A stretch of DNA of 64,000 bases from an uncultured Planctomycetales bacterium (GCA_937982665.1 CALJLD010000296.1:6846-70845), one strand, 5' to 3'; positions 52,699 through 62,627 are shown, counted from the stretch's first letter. The notes: generated from the sequence alone by a model not told the origin. Program-made: numbers and translations.

Positions 52699-53919
52699 AT
52701 GCCTGTTTATCTGCTGGCGACGCTCGACACCAAGGGACAAGAAGCTGCTTTCGTTCGCGAGCGATTGCAAGCCGCCGGCGTGGATGTGCGATTGGTCGAT
52801 ACCAGTTGCATTGGCACACCAGCGGTGGCGGCGGATATTCCTCGCGAGGAAGTTTACAAGGCTGGCGGCGCGGATCTGGTTGAAGTGCAAAAGCGCGAAG
52901 ATCGCGGCGAAGCCATCACTTGTGCGGCGAACGGAGCGGCCAAACTCGTTAGCGAAGCTCACGCCCGTGGCGAGGTCTCCGGCGTGTTGGGTTTGGGTGG
53001 TTCGGCCGGCACCACCATTGGCACGTCCGCCATGCGAGCGTTGCCGCTGGGCGTTCCCAAGTTGATGGTCAGCACGCTGGCATCTGGGCAAGTGCGGCAA
53101 TATGTCGGTGACAAAGATATCCTGATGCTCAACTCCGTCGTGGATATTTCCGGCGTCAATCGCATCAGTCGACTGGTCTTAGGCAACGCCGCGGCTGCCA
53201 TGGCTGGCATGGTTAACGCCTCGCCTGCGGAAGCGGCCGAAGACCGTCCGCTCATTGCCGCGAGCATGTTTGGCGTGACCACACCTTGCGTGGAAGCGGC
53301 GCGCAAGATTCTGGAAGACGCCGGCTATGAAGTTTTGGTTTTCCACGCGACTGGCAATGGCGGCATGGCGATGGAATCGCTGATTGCCGATGGGCTCATC
53401 GCCGGCGTGCTCGATATCACGACAACCGAGTTGGCGGATGATCTCGTCGGTGGAGTGCTTTCGGCAGGGCCGGATCGTCTGACGGCAGCCGCCAATGCCG
53501 GAGTGCCGCAAGTGATCTCCGTGGGCGCACTCGACATGGTTAACTTCCACGCGCCGGACTCCATGCCCAAGGAATTCGCCGAGCGAAAGATCTATCGCCA
53601 CAATCCAACAGTCACTCTGATGCGAACGACCGCCGAAGAAAATGCCGAGCTTGGCCGTCGCATTGCCGCTAAAGCATTGCAGTCCACAGGTCCGGCTTGC
53701 GTGCTGTTGCCGCTACAGGGAGTTTCGGCCATCGACAAAACCGATCAACCGTTTGATGATCCGACCGCGCGCGGGGCGCTTTACGATGCCATTCGCGGCG
53801 GGATGACTTCCGCTCCCGCCAACGTGGAACTTCGCGAACTTGACCAGCACATCAACGATCCGGAATTCGCCCAAGCCGCGGCTGAAGCGCTGTTGGCAAT
53901 GATCAAGCAATCGGCCTAA
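52699..53919 (+). CDS. Tm-1-like ATP-binding / UPF0261 family protein
   Basis: 406 aa. Begins MPVYLLATLDTKGQEAAFVR, the signature of the family, with GVLGLGGSAGTTIGTSAMR, GVTTPCVEAAR and VFHATGNGGMAMESL (ATP- and metal-binding glycine loops). The plant homologue Tm-1 is a virus inhibitor; bacterial members have no established reaction. The ATG at 52699 matches the conserved N-terminus. Confidence 0.92.
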   Translation: MPVYLLATLDTKGQEAAFVRERLQAAGVDVRLVDTSCIGTPAVAADIPREEVYKAGGADLVEVQKREDRGEAITCAANGAAKLVSEAHARGEVSGVLGLGGSAGTTIGTSAMRALPLGVPKLMVSTLASGQVRQYVGDKDILMLNSVVDISGVNRISRLVLGNAAAAMAGMVNASPAEAAEDRPLIAASMFGVTTPCVEAARKILEDAGYEVLVFHATGNGGMAMESLIADGLIAGVLDITTTELADDLVGGVLSAGPDRLTAAANAGVPQVISVGALDMVNFHAPDSMPKEFAERKIYRHNPTVTLMRTTAEENAELGRRIAAKALQSTGPACVLLPLQGVSAIDKTDQPFDDPTARGALYDAIRGGMTSAPANVELRELDQHINDPEFAQAAAEALLAMIKQSA

Positions 53920-53934
53920 TTGGTCTCAGGCAAA

Positions 53935-54867
53935 TTAGCCTTTGCGCTGTGGTCCGTCCCACTCAAGCGCCGTGCGATCCCAATCCGCACAATTCGCCGC
54001 GGCTTCATAAGTGCTTTCGAAGAACGCCAGCAAGTCATCCTCTGGCGTGGCCGATTCTTGCACGGCCGCATACGGTAGCACGAACTCGCCCATCTCTTGG
54101 CTGTAGCTGGCCGCTTCCGGCAGCGCAGGCTGTTCCGCAAACTTCTCCGGCACCGGATAAGCATATGCATAGAAGAAGGCCGGATTCTTGCCATCGCTTG
54201 GCCAAAATCCGCAACTGGAAACCTCGTGCGAGTAAGCTTCTCGCGTGATCCAATCCGGCATGTGCGGGAATCCGCCGGGATGCGGCGGGGCCGGCCGACC
54301 GGAAAACCGAGTCACAGCCATGTCAAAACTTCCCCAGAAAAAATGCACAGGGCTGCATTTGCCGACGAAGCCGGCGCGAAACTTGTTCATCACCCGGTCC
54401 GTGCTGACAAGCGCTCGATGCAAGTTCTTGGCCCAATCTTCATCATAAGCGTTGTGCTGGTCATCCTCCGCAAACGGAATCGGTTCGGTGACTTCATTCG
54501 GCGCGCCGTGAATTCGCACCGGCAAGTCCAATTCGCCAAGTTGCTCCATCGTCCGCTGAAAGAAGTCGGCCACGCTCATGGATTCCAGCGCAAAGCCAGC
54601 TGTGGCACCATCGTCTGCCGTAATCAGCAAAGCCGGTTCTTGAAAATCAAACTCAATCTGAAAAGAGCGATCGCCGTGCGGCATGTTGAGTGTGGTCAGC
54701 CCCCGCGGAGTGGTGTACAGCGTGCAATGCCAGGAATGATTGATCCAAGGCATCTGCCGCGTGCGGATTTTGCCAACAATCTGCGTCCACATATGCAGCG
54801 TGTCGCGGGCGTTGGCATTTCCGTCAAGCGAAATATCGGGCCAAGGGGCGACTTGCGATTCAGCCAT
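53935..54867 (-). CDS. DUF5996-family-like protein (310 aa)
   Basis: Cytoplasmic; recognised by the run WPDISLDGNANARDTLHMW, then QIVGKIRTRQ, PWINHSWHCTLY, FSGRPAPPHPGG and YSHEVSSCGFWP, features of the DUF5996 group of unknown function. GGAG stands 6 bases before the ATG at 54867. The open frame continues 74 codons upstream only because it reads through the palindromic repeat at 54928-54999. Confidence 0.82.
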   Translation of the reverse strand: MAESQVAPWPDISLDGNANARDTLHMWTQIVGKIRTRQMPWINHSWHCTLYTTPRGLTTLNMPHGDRSFQIEFDFQEPALLITADDGATAGFALESMSVADFFQRTMEQLGELDLPVRIHGAPNEVTEPIPFAEDDQHNAYDEDWAKNLHRALVSTDRVMNKFRAGFVGKCSPVHFFWGSFDMAVTRFSGRPAPPHPGGFPHMPDWITREAYSHEVSSCGFWPSDGKNPAFFYAYAYPVPEKFAEQPALPEAASYSQEMGEFVLPYAAVQESATPEDDLLAFFESTYEAAANCADWDRTALEWDGPQRKG

Positions 54868-54927
54868 GACAGGCTCCGTGTTGCACGAGTGATTGCAATT
54901 TTGATTTGCGGCTGCGAATACTTCTGC

Positions 54928-54999
54928 CGTCATTCCCGCGCAGGCGGGAATCCAGAGAACGCAATCGAGCGTTGGATTCTCGTCTGCGCAGGAATGACG
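54928..54999. repeat. Palindromic intergenic repeat, copy 2
   Basis: A 72-bp imperfect inverted repeat with arms beginning CGTCATTCCCGCGCAGGCGG and ending in the complement, related to 7200-7283. It lies in the 335-bp divergent gap 54868-55202, in which no gene was seen. Confidence 0.85.
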
Positions 55000-55202
55000 A
55001 AATGGTTGGTTGCCTGCGAATAGGCCACCGCGCAACAAGTACGCACCATCTCGAAAACCGCATCGCCAATGGTACCATTTGTTCCTCAAGCCGACAGCAA
55101 GCAGGAATCCCCTTTGCCGAGCGTTAACAATCGCGTCACAATACCCGCATGGCTCCGCATTCGAAAATCCGTGAACGCGAAAACCCGCCGGAGAAAACGG
55201 CG

Positions 55203-56990
55203 ATGAAGGTTTCGCGCTGTCGCGAATTACTGGATTCGCAAGATGCTCAGTTCGTGTCGGCCGTTCGAGAGTTGCAAGATCATTACGCGGCCGCGGAAGT
55301 GGCCGAGTTGTGGAAAGCCAACTCTTCTGATTGGGCTCGCGAGCAACTGGTGCGCTATCTCGATTTTCCGTTGGATACTTATGGGCAGGAGCCCATCATC
55401 AAGCGGATGTTCAAACACGCGGAATCCAGCGGCGACCACGTGGGAGTCGCCGCGTTCCTGGTGACGTTTGACCGCAATGTCCGCCGCGATTGGAAAGCGA
55501 CTTGGGACTTTGCAAATTATTATCGCGGTGGTTCGCTGGAACGCATCGAATTGTTGAAGCCACCGAACAATCGCATGCCGCTGCGGAAGATGGAAACCGC
55601 GCATTATTACCACGGCACGTATCACTTCGCCTCGCGGATGCCCAAGAACGCGCGGTTGTTTAAGCATCGCACTCGTTATTACCTGCGCCGCAGGGCATGG
55701 CGATACTTCCGCCGACTTGCCCATCAACAACCTCAGGCCTATGTCCCGGCCGCGTGTTTCGCGTTGGCGCGATACCGCGATGCCGACCTGGCAACGGGCG
55801 AGAACATTCTGGATTCGCGGGGCTTGTTGCAGATTGCCTTTGGCGAAGATGCGTCGCTGAGCTTTTCCGATACTCACGCCCAATTGTCTGTTGGCGCGCA
55901 GATTTCCAAGCTGAATCCGGCCCCTTCTTTTTCAGCGTTGTGGAAGGACGAGAGCGCGTGCCTTGAGCTTGTGGAATTGTTGACCCGCGCCCAGTCGCAC
56001 TTTGTTCGCCGTTGGGCAATGCTGATTCTCAAGCAAGACCATGCACCGCGGCTAAAGAACCTGTCGCTGGAGCAGGTCCTGCGCTTGTTGCGGATCAAGG
56101 ATCCCGTTGTTAATGAACTTGCCGCAGAAATCTTGCCTGCGGCAGCAAGTCGTGAAGAGCTTTCGCTCGATCAGTGGTTGGCGTTGTTGCCCGATGACAA
56201 TCCTGGCGTGGCCGCGCAACTGTGCGAGATCATCGGCCAGCGCGTTGATCCGACCGACGTGGAGTTGAGCGTCGCCGTGGAGTTGACGTTGAGGGCAGAT
56301 CCGTCGATCGCCCAGTTGGGCTTGACGTTCTTGCAACGGTCGGAGCTTGCTCGCCAAGCGAAGTTGGAACACGTGCGAGTACTCTCGCAGTTGGCAACTG
56401 CCAGTTGTGACGTCGTGGCACCACGGATTGTGCGTTTCGCGCTCGTCGGAATTGAGAGAATCGCCAGTGCACGTGCGGGTGAAACTTCGTCGAAAGAAGA
56501 GTGCAGGGCTGGCTTGCTCGCCTTCTTTGAATCTCCGCGAGAATCCATCCGCAACGCCGCAACCGAATGGCTGGAAGCCCATGCGGAACAACCCTTGATC
56601 GCCGAGGACGCGGTCTTCTGGCAACGAGTGCTGGAATCTCCATTCGATGATTTGCGCTTGCGGCTCGTTTCCGTGCTCGACAAGCAACTGCTCGCTTCCG
56701 AAACCGCGCGCACGCAAGGCGATGTCTGGCGACAAGTGTTGATCAATATTCATCGTGGTGGCCGACTCAAGCCGTTTGTGATTGAGCGGCTGCGCGAGGC
56801 CATCGCCGCAAGTCCACAATCGAACGATGCAAGCCTGCGGGCGTTGTCAATCGCCGCGAGAAGCATTCGCGCTCCGGAGAGTCGCCAGGCCTTGGCCGCG
56901 ATTGTGCAGCTCGCTTTGCAGAGCGAAGAAGTCCGCAATTGGCTTGAACGCGAGATGCCGGAACTGAAGCTCAAAACCGTCACGCAATGA
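55203..56990 (+). CDS. HEAT-like repeat protein coupled to a SWIM gene (595 aa)
   Basis: An all-helical protein with irregular HEAT/ARM-like helical pairs in the C-terminal two thirds (VRRWAMLILKQDHAPRLK, VNELAAEILPAA, PGVAAQLCEIIGQR, IRNAATEWLEAH). The N-terminal part contains AREQLVRYLDFPLD, a Tyr/Arg-rich block and RRRAWRYFRRLA. This resembles the helical-repeat partners of bacterial SWIM proteins. Start 55203 has GGAG 9 bases upstream; an ATG at 55149 would add 18 residues without such support. Its TGA overlaps the start of the SWIM gene (ATGA), so translation is coupled. Confidence 0.78.
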   Translation: MKVSRCRELLDSQDAQFVSAVRELQDHYAAAEVAELWKANSSDWAREQLVRYLDFPLDTYGQEPIIKRMFKHAESSGDHVGVAAFLVTFDRNVRRDWKATWDFANYYRGGSLERIELLKPPNNRMPLRKMETAHYYHGTYHFASRMPKNARLFKHRTRYYLRRRAWRYFRRLAHQQPQAYVPAACFALARYRDADLATGENILDSRGLLQIAFGEDASLSFSDTHAQLSVGAQISKLNPAPSFSALWKDESACLELVELLTRAQSHFVRRWAMLILKQDHAPRLKNLSLEQVLRLLRIKDPVVNELAAEILPAAASREELSLDQWLALLPDDNPGVAAQLCEIIGQRVDPTDVELSVAVELTLRADPSIAQLGLTFLQRSELARQAKLEHVRVLSQLATASCDVVAPRIVRFALVGIERIASARAGETSSKEECRAGLLAFFESPRESIRNAATEWLEAHAEQPLIAEDAVFWQRVLESPFDDLRLRLVSVLDKQLLASETARTQGDVWRQVLINIHRGGRLKPFVIERLREAIAASPQSNDASLRALSIAARSIRAPESRQALAAIVQLALQSEEVRNWLEREMPELKLKTVTQ

Positions 56991-58672
56991 CCACGCTCAT
57001 GCAAGTTGCATATCGCTATCAAGGAAAAAGCACAGTCACCGCGGCAGGCAGTGCGCGGCAAGTTCGTTTCGCGCCCAATCTGGCCCGTGACGTTGTTTCC
57101 TTCGACGGCGTGTTGCGACATCCGCTGCGTTTCCGCGAAGCGATTTCCGCGATGCACGATGTGGTCATTGCTGACCTGAAGTATCAGCCGCGCGATAAGA
57201 CGGCTTATCTCGAATGGAAAGCCCAGGAAAAGAAACGCGAGGCCGCCCTGCGACGGGCGACATATCAAGCGGAAGTTGCCAGGCATGCCGCCACGCATGG
57301 CGAAGTCAGCCCGGAGCTGAAGCGCGAGCATGCTGCGTGTGCGCGCGAGTATTGGAAAGCCCGCAACCGCTTTGAATGGCAAGTCCGGAGAGAAAACCTC
57401 TCCGTCTGGCAGCGGCTGTTCCCGCTCGATCCCGTAGTCACGGTCGCGGATGATGTTGTTTTCTTTGAGTTGTTCTCGCGAGATGAGTCGAGCTACGCCT
57501 GTTTGACTTGCGGTCGCGACGACTGCTTCGATGCGACGGACAACATCGCATTAGGCACAACAAACATCGATTACTCCTGGGACTTGTACGATCACTTTCA
57601 GACGTTGCGGAGTTATCGACAAACGCGGCTGACCGTTGATCCGGCTGGCGTAACGGCGGAGACAGCCGATTCCGGCCTGCGGATGGAAAAGATTGACTTG
57701 CCCAACAGCTGGCTTTCCGGCTTTCTGCAAGTTCAAGCGGCCATGACGTTAGCCAATGTTCGAGTGGAACTTTCCACCGACGCGGTTTACTCCCTGCTGG
57801 CCTGGCTGAGACGACACCGCGCAAATACGAGCCCCAGGGCCATTCGCTTTGAATTAGAACCAGGCAAGCCGGCGCGAATTGTCTTGGAACCTTGGGAGCA
57901 AGTGATCGAGTCGCACGGTGCTCCCTATTCCGGTGAGCTGCAAACAATCCGCATTTGGGGGCGACGGCGGTTGTTGACTTTGGCCCGATTGTTGCCGCTG
58001 TTGCAATCTGTGGACGTTCACTTATTGGGAACGGGCTTGCCAAGTTTTTGGGTGGCAAAACTGGGCGAGATGCGACTCACGCTGGGCCTTTCCGGCTGGA
58101 CGGCCAATGATTGGACCAGCGGTTCGGAGTTGGATGCCCTGATGCCGCCTGGCGAGTTGGAAGCAGAATTTGCCAATCAAATGGCCGCGAATCTGCAAGA
58201 ACGACGGGCAGCGAAACTAAAAGAGCTTTCGCCAAATGGCGATTCCAATCCACGTTCTCTCGCCGCGCTCATGCAACTCGCCCGCAGCGGGCAAGCCATT
58301 TGTGACTTGGATGCCGGCGTTTATCGGTGGCGGCAAATCCTGCCGGCTGCCGTTGACTGGCATCGATTGGAGGAAGACAGGCCGGAGCGTGCCGGAGCGC
58401 GGGAAATCCTGGCTCGTAACCAGGTTGAGTTTGCCAATCGAGAGTCGACGGATTTTGGCGAACAGATCACGGGTCGTTCCGGTGGCCGCAATGTGGAACT
58501 CCGCCTGAATCCGGACAGCCGGATGATTGGCGGCAATTGCAATTGCTCACATCACTTCCGCAATGGCCTGCGGATGGGACCGTGTCGGCATCTGCTCGCA
58601 ATGCACCTGGCCAACACAAAACAGGAACGCACCGCGTCGCTCTTTGAACGTTTGGTCGGCAAGAAGCGGTGA
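56987..58672 (+). CDS. SWIM zinc-finger protein (561 aa)
   Basis: The C-terminal SWIM motif CNCSHHFRNGLRMGPCRH (CxCxnCxH variant, about 520-537) predicts nucleic-acid or protein binding. Before it lie a region of about 500 residues with a possible second zinc site (ACLTCGRDDC) and a helical, charged stretch. In other bacteria such proteins sit with MoxR ATPase, VWA and DUF-helical genes; here only the HEAT-like partner is present. Function unknown. Confidence 0.85.
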   Translation: MTTLMQVAYRYQGKSTVTAAGSARQVRFAPNLARDVVSFDGVLRHPLRFREAISAMHDVVIADLKYQPRDKTAYLEWKAQEKKREAALRRATYQAEVARHAATHGEVSPELKREHAACAREYWKARNRFEWQVRRENLSVWQRLFPLDPVVTVADDVVFFELFSRDESSYACLTCGRDDCFDATDNIALGTTNIDYSWDLYDHFQTLRSYRQTRLTVDPAGVTAETADSGLRMEKIDLPNSWLSGFLQVQAAMTLANVRVELSTDAVYSLLAWLRRHRANTSPRAIRFELEPGKPARIVLEPWEQVIESHGAPYSGELQTIRIWGRRRLLTLARLLPLLQSVDVHLLGTGLPSFWVAKLGEMRLTLGLSGWTANDWTSGSELDALMPPGELEAEFANQMAANLQERRAAKLKELSPNGDSNPRSLAALMQLARSGQAICDLDAGVYRWRQILPAAVDWHRLEEDRPERAGAREILARNQVEFANRESTDFGEQITGRSGGRNVELRLNPDSRMIGGNCNCSHHFRNGLRMGPCRHLLAMHLANTKQERTASLFERLVGKKR

Positions 58673-59460
58673 TCCGGGGTTTCGCCGCGATAGTTCAAGT
58701 GGGCGTTCTTTCGTCCACGTTTTCCGGCCATTTGTGGTTTCTTGCGGGTTCCCAGTTGCGCGAAACATTTGCCGCCAGAATCGGCCGCTGAGGTTTTTTC
58801 AAGAAAATCTTGAAATGACCAATCTTGCTATTGGGCACTGATAGCTTTCTTGCGAATTTGCCTTCCGCAAACCCAGCGTCTTTGCCAGACGATGAGCTGA
58901 ATTCCCGCTGAGGGAGCTGCGCATCGTTTCCGGCCATTGAGCGCTTGGGCATTGATCCCATCAGAATCTAAATCGCAAGCCAATGTGCTTAGGGTCTCCA
59001 TGCGCGCGAACAGCAAACCAAGAAGCCAGGCATGAACACGCTCGCGACGTTAGAAAGAAACTGCCCGAAAGGAAAGCGCGCCGCGCGTTGCTTGGGCGGC
59101 ATGCGTCAAGACATCCCAAACTGCCAATCGCTTTCACTGGAAACCTTTCCTAACGCGTCGGGAAGGTTTCGCATGCCTTCGGAAAAGTTTCGGCCGCATG
59201 CGAAAATGTTTGGACGCGTGGGGAATGGTTTTCAAAGCGTGCAAAAATGTTTCCAGCACAAAAGAAAAAGATTCGCACGAGCATCCAACGTGGAAAGTAA
59301 CGCACTTTTGCGCCGCTTTCGGCGTTTCATCAACTCAGACGGTAACGTTCGAAGAGAATCTTCCCACACAAAGCATCTTGCCAAGCGCGCCAGCACGGGC
59401 TTGCTAGCACGCTGATCGATCTACTTCCACTTTGCCAATTTCCGTATATTCCTTCGCACC
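58673..59460. other. 788-bp gap containing a 21-bp phased repeat
   Basis: No convincing gene. A plus-strand frame at 59032-59415 (127 codons) is open, but its sequence is very basic and shaped by the repeat at 59136-59280, so it is treated as non-coding. Minus-strand frames near 58695-59016 are also unsupported. Confidence 0.5.
59136..59280. repeat. Degenerate 21-bp tandem repeat, about seven units
   Basis: TTT tracts (ATT in the last unit) recur at about 59146, 59167, 59188, 59209, 59230, 59251 and 59271, a strict 21-base period. Most are preceded by GGAA or GAAAA and several by GCATGC or GCGTG. A consensus unit is roughly GCATGCGGAAAATGTTTCG. If read as protein it puts Phe at every seventh residue. 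Confidence 0.7.
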
Positions 59461-60984
59461 ATGGACCTGCGCCGATCCAGCTTGACGGCCGACCGCCGCC
59501 GCCGGCTCTTAACAGAAGAGTCTGGCCTGGCTCCTACGCGCGATGAGTCCAGCAGCGCAAAGTCGTCGGCGTCCACATCGCCACGCAAGAAAAAGCGAAA
59601 CCGCAAGGAACGTTACACGCCGGACGCGGCGTGGGAAGCGCAACCGCGGATCACGGATCTCATTCCTCGGCGAAAGCTAACCATCACGGCCTGGCTGACG
59701 CTTGCGGCGTTGTGCGTTGCCGGATTGGAATGGCTGTATGCCTTGATGCCAACCATCGCACAACGAACAACAGACGGACGCATCGCGGCGTTCGATCTGG
59801 ACGGGGAAGGCAGCCTGGCGGCGTATTTCTCATCCATTCTGCTGTTCCTTTCAGGCGGAGCCGCCATTCTGGTCTATATGCTGCGGCGACATCGCCTGGA
59901 TGATTACCGCGCGCGATATCGCATTTGGCTGTGGGCGGCCGCGGCCTGGTTTGTGATGTCGATCGATGAATCCGGCAGCCTGCATGAAGGCTTCAAGGAA
60001 TTCATGGCCTATACCACAGGCGCCCGGCTTTACGGCGATGGCTCACTGTGGTGGGTGATTGCCTACGGTTTGGCGCTAGGTGTCATCGGTCTGCGATTGC
60101 TGTGGGACATGCGGACATATCGCCCTTCCACAATCGCGCTTGGTCTTTCGGCGATCAGTTTTCTCGTGGCAGTCATTGTTCAGCTGCAACTGGTCATGGC
60201 TGATCGCGGTGCTGTTGCTGTGATGGTGGAAGAAGGTTGCGAGTTGGCCGGGGCAATCTTCCTGTTGCTGTCCATGGTGCTGCACGCGCGGTTCATGATC
60301 TTCGACATCGAAGGCAAATACAAACAGAGCAAGCCCAAACCAGCAGAGCAAAAAGCCGAACCTGAGGAAGAATCTTCGCCACAAGAAGATGAAGTTGTTG
60401 AAGAACAACCCAAGCGGCGAACCGGCTCCGGCTTGTTGCCCTGGCGTATTGGTCGTCGCCGACGGGAATCTTCCCAAGACGTTGACGAAGAGCCGAGATC
60501 CAAGTCCCGTCGCGAAAAGCCAACACGCAAAGTTCAGCGATCGAGCGAGCCGAAAAAGAAGCCTGAACGAGAAACAACAAACGACGACGAGCAACAACTC
60601 ACGCGTCGCGAGCGCAAGGCCATCGCCAAGCGAGAAAAGCGCGAAGCCGCCGAATTGCGCCGCATGGAGAAAGAAGAGAAACGCCGAATTGATAAGGCCG
60701 AGCGGCCCAAGTCAAAACGATTTGGCCTGTTGCGTCGTAAGCGGCGCGAAGACGTGAGCGTTGCCACGGATGAAGCGCAAGGCAAGAGTCAATCGGCCGC
60801 TACAAAATCCACAAGCGAGAGATCCAACAAGACAAAGAAGTCCAACAACAGCGCAAAATCCTCCGGCAATTCCAACTCGGCTGGGGGTGGCGGCGAAAAG
60901 CGACAACTCACCAAAGCCGAACGCAAAGCTTTGCGGCGTGAGCGGCGTCGCCAGGAACGCGAAAGGGCCGAGCAGGACGAATAG
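59461..60984 (+). CDS. Polytopic membrane protein with long charged tail (507 aa)
   Basis: A Ser/Arg/Lys-rich cytoplasmic N-terminus (1-70), about six membrane segments (about 75-285), then a 220-residue tail dominated by Lys, Arg, Glu and Ser with no predicted fold (RRERKAIAKREKREAAELRR; KALRRERRRQERERAEQDE). The tail may bind nucleic acid or acidic surfaces. No family recognised. No clear Shine-Dalgarno; the ATG at 59461 opens the frame after a stop-rich gap. Confidence 0.78.
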   Translation: MDLRRSSLTADRRRRLLTEESGLAPTRDESSSAKSSASTSPRKKKRNRKERYTPDAAWEAQPRITDLIPRRKLTITAWLTLAALCVAGLEWLYALMPTIAQRTTDGRIAAFDLDGEGSLAAYFSSILLFLSGGAAILVYMLRRHRLDDYRARYRIWLWAAAAWFVMSIDESGSLHEGFKEFMAYTTGARLYGDGSLWWVIAYGLALGVIGLRLLWDMRTYRPSTIALGLSAISFLVAVIVQLQLVMADRGAVAVMVEEGCELAGAIFLLLSMVLHARFMIFDIEGKYKQSKPKPAEQKAEPEEESSPQEDEVVEEQPKRRTGSGLLPWRIGRRRRESSQDVDEEPRSKSRREKPTRKVQRSSEPKKKPERETTNDDEQQLTRRERKAIAKREKREAAELRRMEKEEKRRIDKAERPKSKRFGLLRRKRREDVSVATDEAQGKSQSAATKSTSERSNKTKKSNNSAKSSGNSNSAGGGGEKRQLTKAERKALRRERRRQERERAEQDE

Positions 60985-61075
60985 CATGTGCAGCAAGACT
61001 GACACACGCAAGTTTCAGATATGGGGGCAATTCCTGCATGGGGGCGATCAAGCTGGCTGGCGCATTCGCGCTTCG

Positions 61076-61104
61076 CGTCATTCCCTTGCGCGCGGGAATG
61101 CGAC
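61076..61104. repeat. Internally deleted remnant of the palindromic repeat
   Basis: CGTCATTCCC followed after four bases by GCGCGGGAATGCGAC: both outer arms of the 7200-7283 type are present but the middle is missing. It lies in the 333-bp gap 60985-61317, which holds no gene. Confidence 0.5.
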
Positions 61105-61317
61105 AGTGGCTTTGGGAAACCCGCCATCGCGGAATGTTTGCGAGCGGTTTGCGGCGGGCGAATTCGCCAAGAAACCCGCAAAAGTGCCGTCTTTTCTCCC
61201 GAAAGCATCCAAAGTTGGGGGCTTGGGGTGAGCTATGTTTTTCCAAAGGCCGTTTTGTCGACGGTCGATAGCTAACAAGTCAGCTCTCCCATAGCACCAT
61301 TCCAAGAGGAGCAGGAC

Positions 61318-62568
61318 ATGCCGCGGAAAATGAGTTTGTTGTTCACAAGCGTCGCAGTCTTCGGCGTGTCGGTAGTCACTTTCGCCACCACTCGGCAAAG
61401 CGATCAAGAACCGAATTTCGGACAGGACATTCAAGCAGTCGGCTCGGCCATTGAGCGAGCTGGCAATGCCGACTGGACGCAACAAGTTGCCGCCAGCCGC
61501 CAGGCGTTGAATTCGTTACGTGAACATGCCGCGACTGATGCCGAAGCCGCCGCGGCCGCAGGCATGCTCGATCTCGCTTTGCAGCGCGAAGGATTCCGCA
61601 ACCAGCCACTTGAAAGCGTGTTCGACAAGATTGCAAACGCAGCTGATGAAGCATCACGCGAAGAAGCGTGGCAAGCATTTGAAAATGAGATTCACGATCG
61701 CGCGAATCACTTGCTGAAAAGTTTCGAGCGCGGCGAGATTGACGTGGAAGAAGCCAAGCGTTTGTTGGATATCGCCAAGTACGCCTCTACGTTGATTGAT
61801 GACGCGAACGATGCGAACCCGATCACCGGCGGTGATTCACGGTTGACGAAGATGATCAAGTTGTTGCACGGCATTGCCGGTGGGACTGAGGGAATTGAAA
61901 CGGCTGACGCCAGCGAGTTGATGGAATCTTTCCGTGATCTGGCTGCTGCGTTGGCACGCAAGGTCAGTGGCGCGCCGCTGACGAACGCGGCCGAGGCTTT
62001 CGAGATTCCCGCGGCTGTTTCCGCCGCGATCATCGATCACAATCGACGCGGACTGGAAGCGATTACCGAGACGCTCAACTTCTTGCCCGCGGCAATGGAT
62101 GGCGATCCGCAAGCTTTGCAAGACATGTTGGCCAGCTCGCGCCGCGTAGAAGAGATCATCACCGGGCACGCATATGGCCGCGCGATTTGGGATGCCATGA
62201 ACGGCCGGATCATTGACCGCATTCCGTTCGCCCGCACGCTGGCCAACTGGTTTGGAAACGACGTGACCGAAGAATCGATCGCCATTTGGGTGGGAAACTG
62301 GCAAACCGATTGGAACGATGTCCGCATCACACCGGCGGGACAGATCGTTCCCACTGGTAGTGGCCTTTTTGCTCGCCGTGGCGGACGGATTTTTGCCCGC
62401 TATGCAACCGATGACACGTTGGGCGGTACATGGGATTTCCGCGTGATCGGCATCAGCGGAACGTTCGAATGGAAGCTGACCGAGCTGGACCGTTTTGAAG
62501 GCTTCCGTCAGGAAACGAATCACCCGAAGCTGCGCTGGGATGGCCACCGCATCTTTGAAGACCAATAG
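61318..62568 (+). CDS. Exported protein of unknown function (416 aa)
   Basis: Signal peptide (about 1-24, MSLLFTSVAVFGVSVVTF), then a long, mostly helical and acidic/Ala-rich region (about 30-330; ADASELMESFRDLAAALARK). A C-terminal beta region follows (about 345-416; GLFARRGGRIFARYATDDT, ending LRWDGHRIFEDQ). GAGGAG stands 6 bases before the ATG. No family recognised. Confidence 0.8.
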   Translation: MPRKMSLLFTSVAVFGVSVVTFATTRQSDQEPNFGQDIQAVGSAIERAGNADWTQQVAASRQALNSLREHAATDAEAAAAAGMLDLALQREGFRNQPLESVFDKIANAADEASREEAWQAFENEIHDRANHLLKSFERGEIDVEEAKRLLDIAKYASTLIDDANDANPITGGDSRLTKMIKLLHGIAGGTEGIETADASELMESFRDLAAALARKVSGAPLTNAAEAFEIPAAVSAAIIDHNRRGLEAITETLNFLPAAMDGDPQALQDMLASSRRVEEIITGHAYGRAIWDAMNGRIIDRIPFARTLANWFGNDVTEESIAIWVGNWQTDWNDVRITPAGQIVPTGSGLFARRGGRIFARYATDDTLGGTWDFRVIGISGTFEWKLTELDRFEGFRQETNHPKLRWDGHRIFEDQ

Positions 62569-62585
62569 CATTTGCGGCCGAACGG

Positions 62586-62622
62586 CGGTCGGCGGGGACG
62601 ATGTGTTCTCGCCGACCGTTTT
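62586..62622 (+). terminator. Intrinsic terminator after the 61318-62568 gene
   Basis: A 9-bp stem CGGTCGGCG/CGCCGACCG (62586-62594 with 62110-type arm at 62610-62618) followed by TTTT, 17 bases after the stop and just before the convergent VOC gene. Confidence 0.8.
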
Positions 62623-62627
62623 CGTTG

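Noticed and set aside
54868..55089. N-terminal extension of the DUF5996-like gene
   Set aside because: The extension is made by reading through the palindromic repeat (typical WIPACAGMT translation). The ATG at 54867 has a proper ribosome-binding site.
59032..59415. 127-codon plus-strand ORF in the gap before the 59461 gene
   Set aside because: Very basic, no recognisable domain, and its seven-residue periodicity is simply the 21-bp DNA repeat. It could be revived if conserved in relatives.
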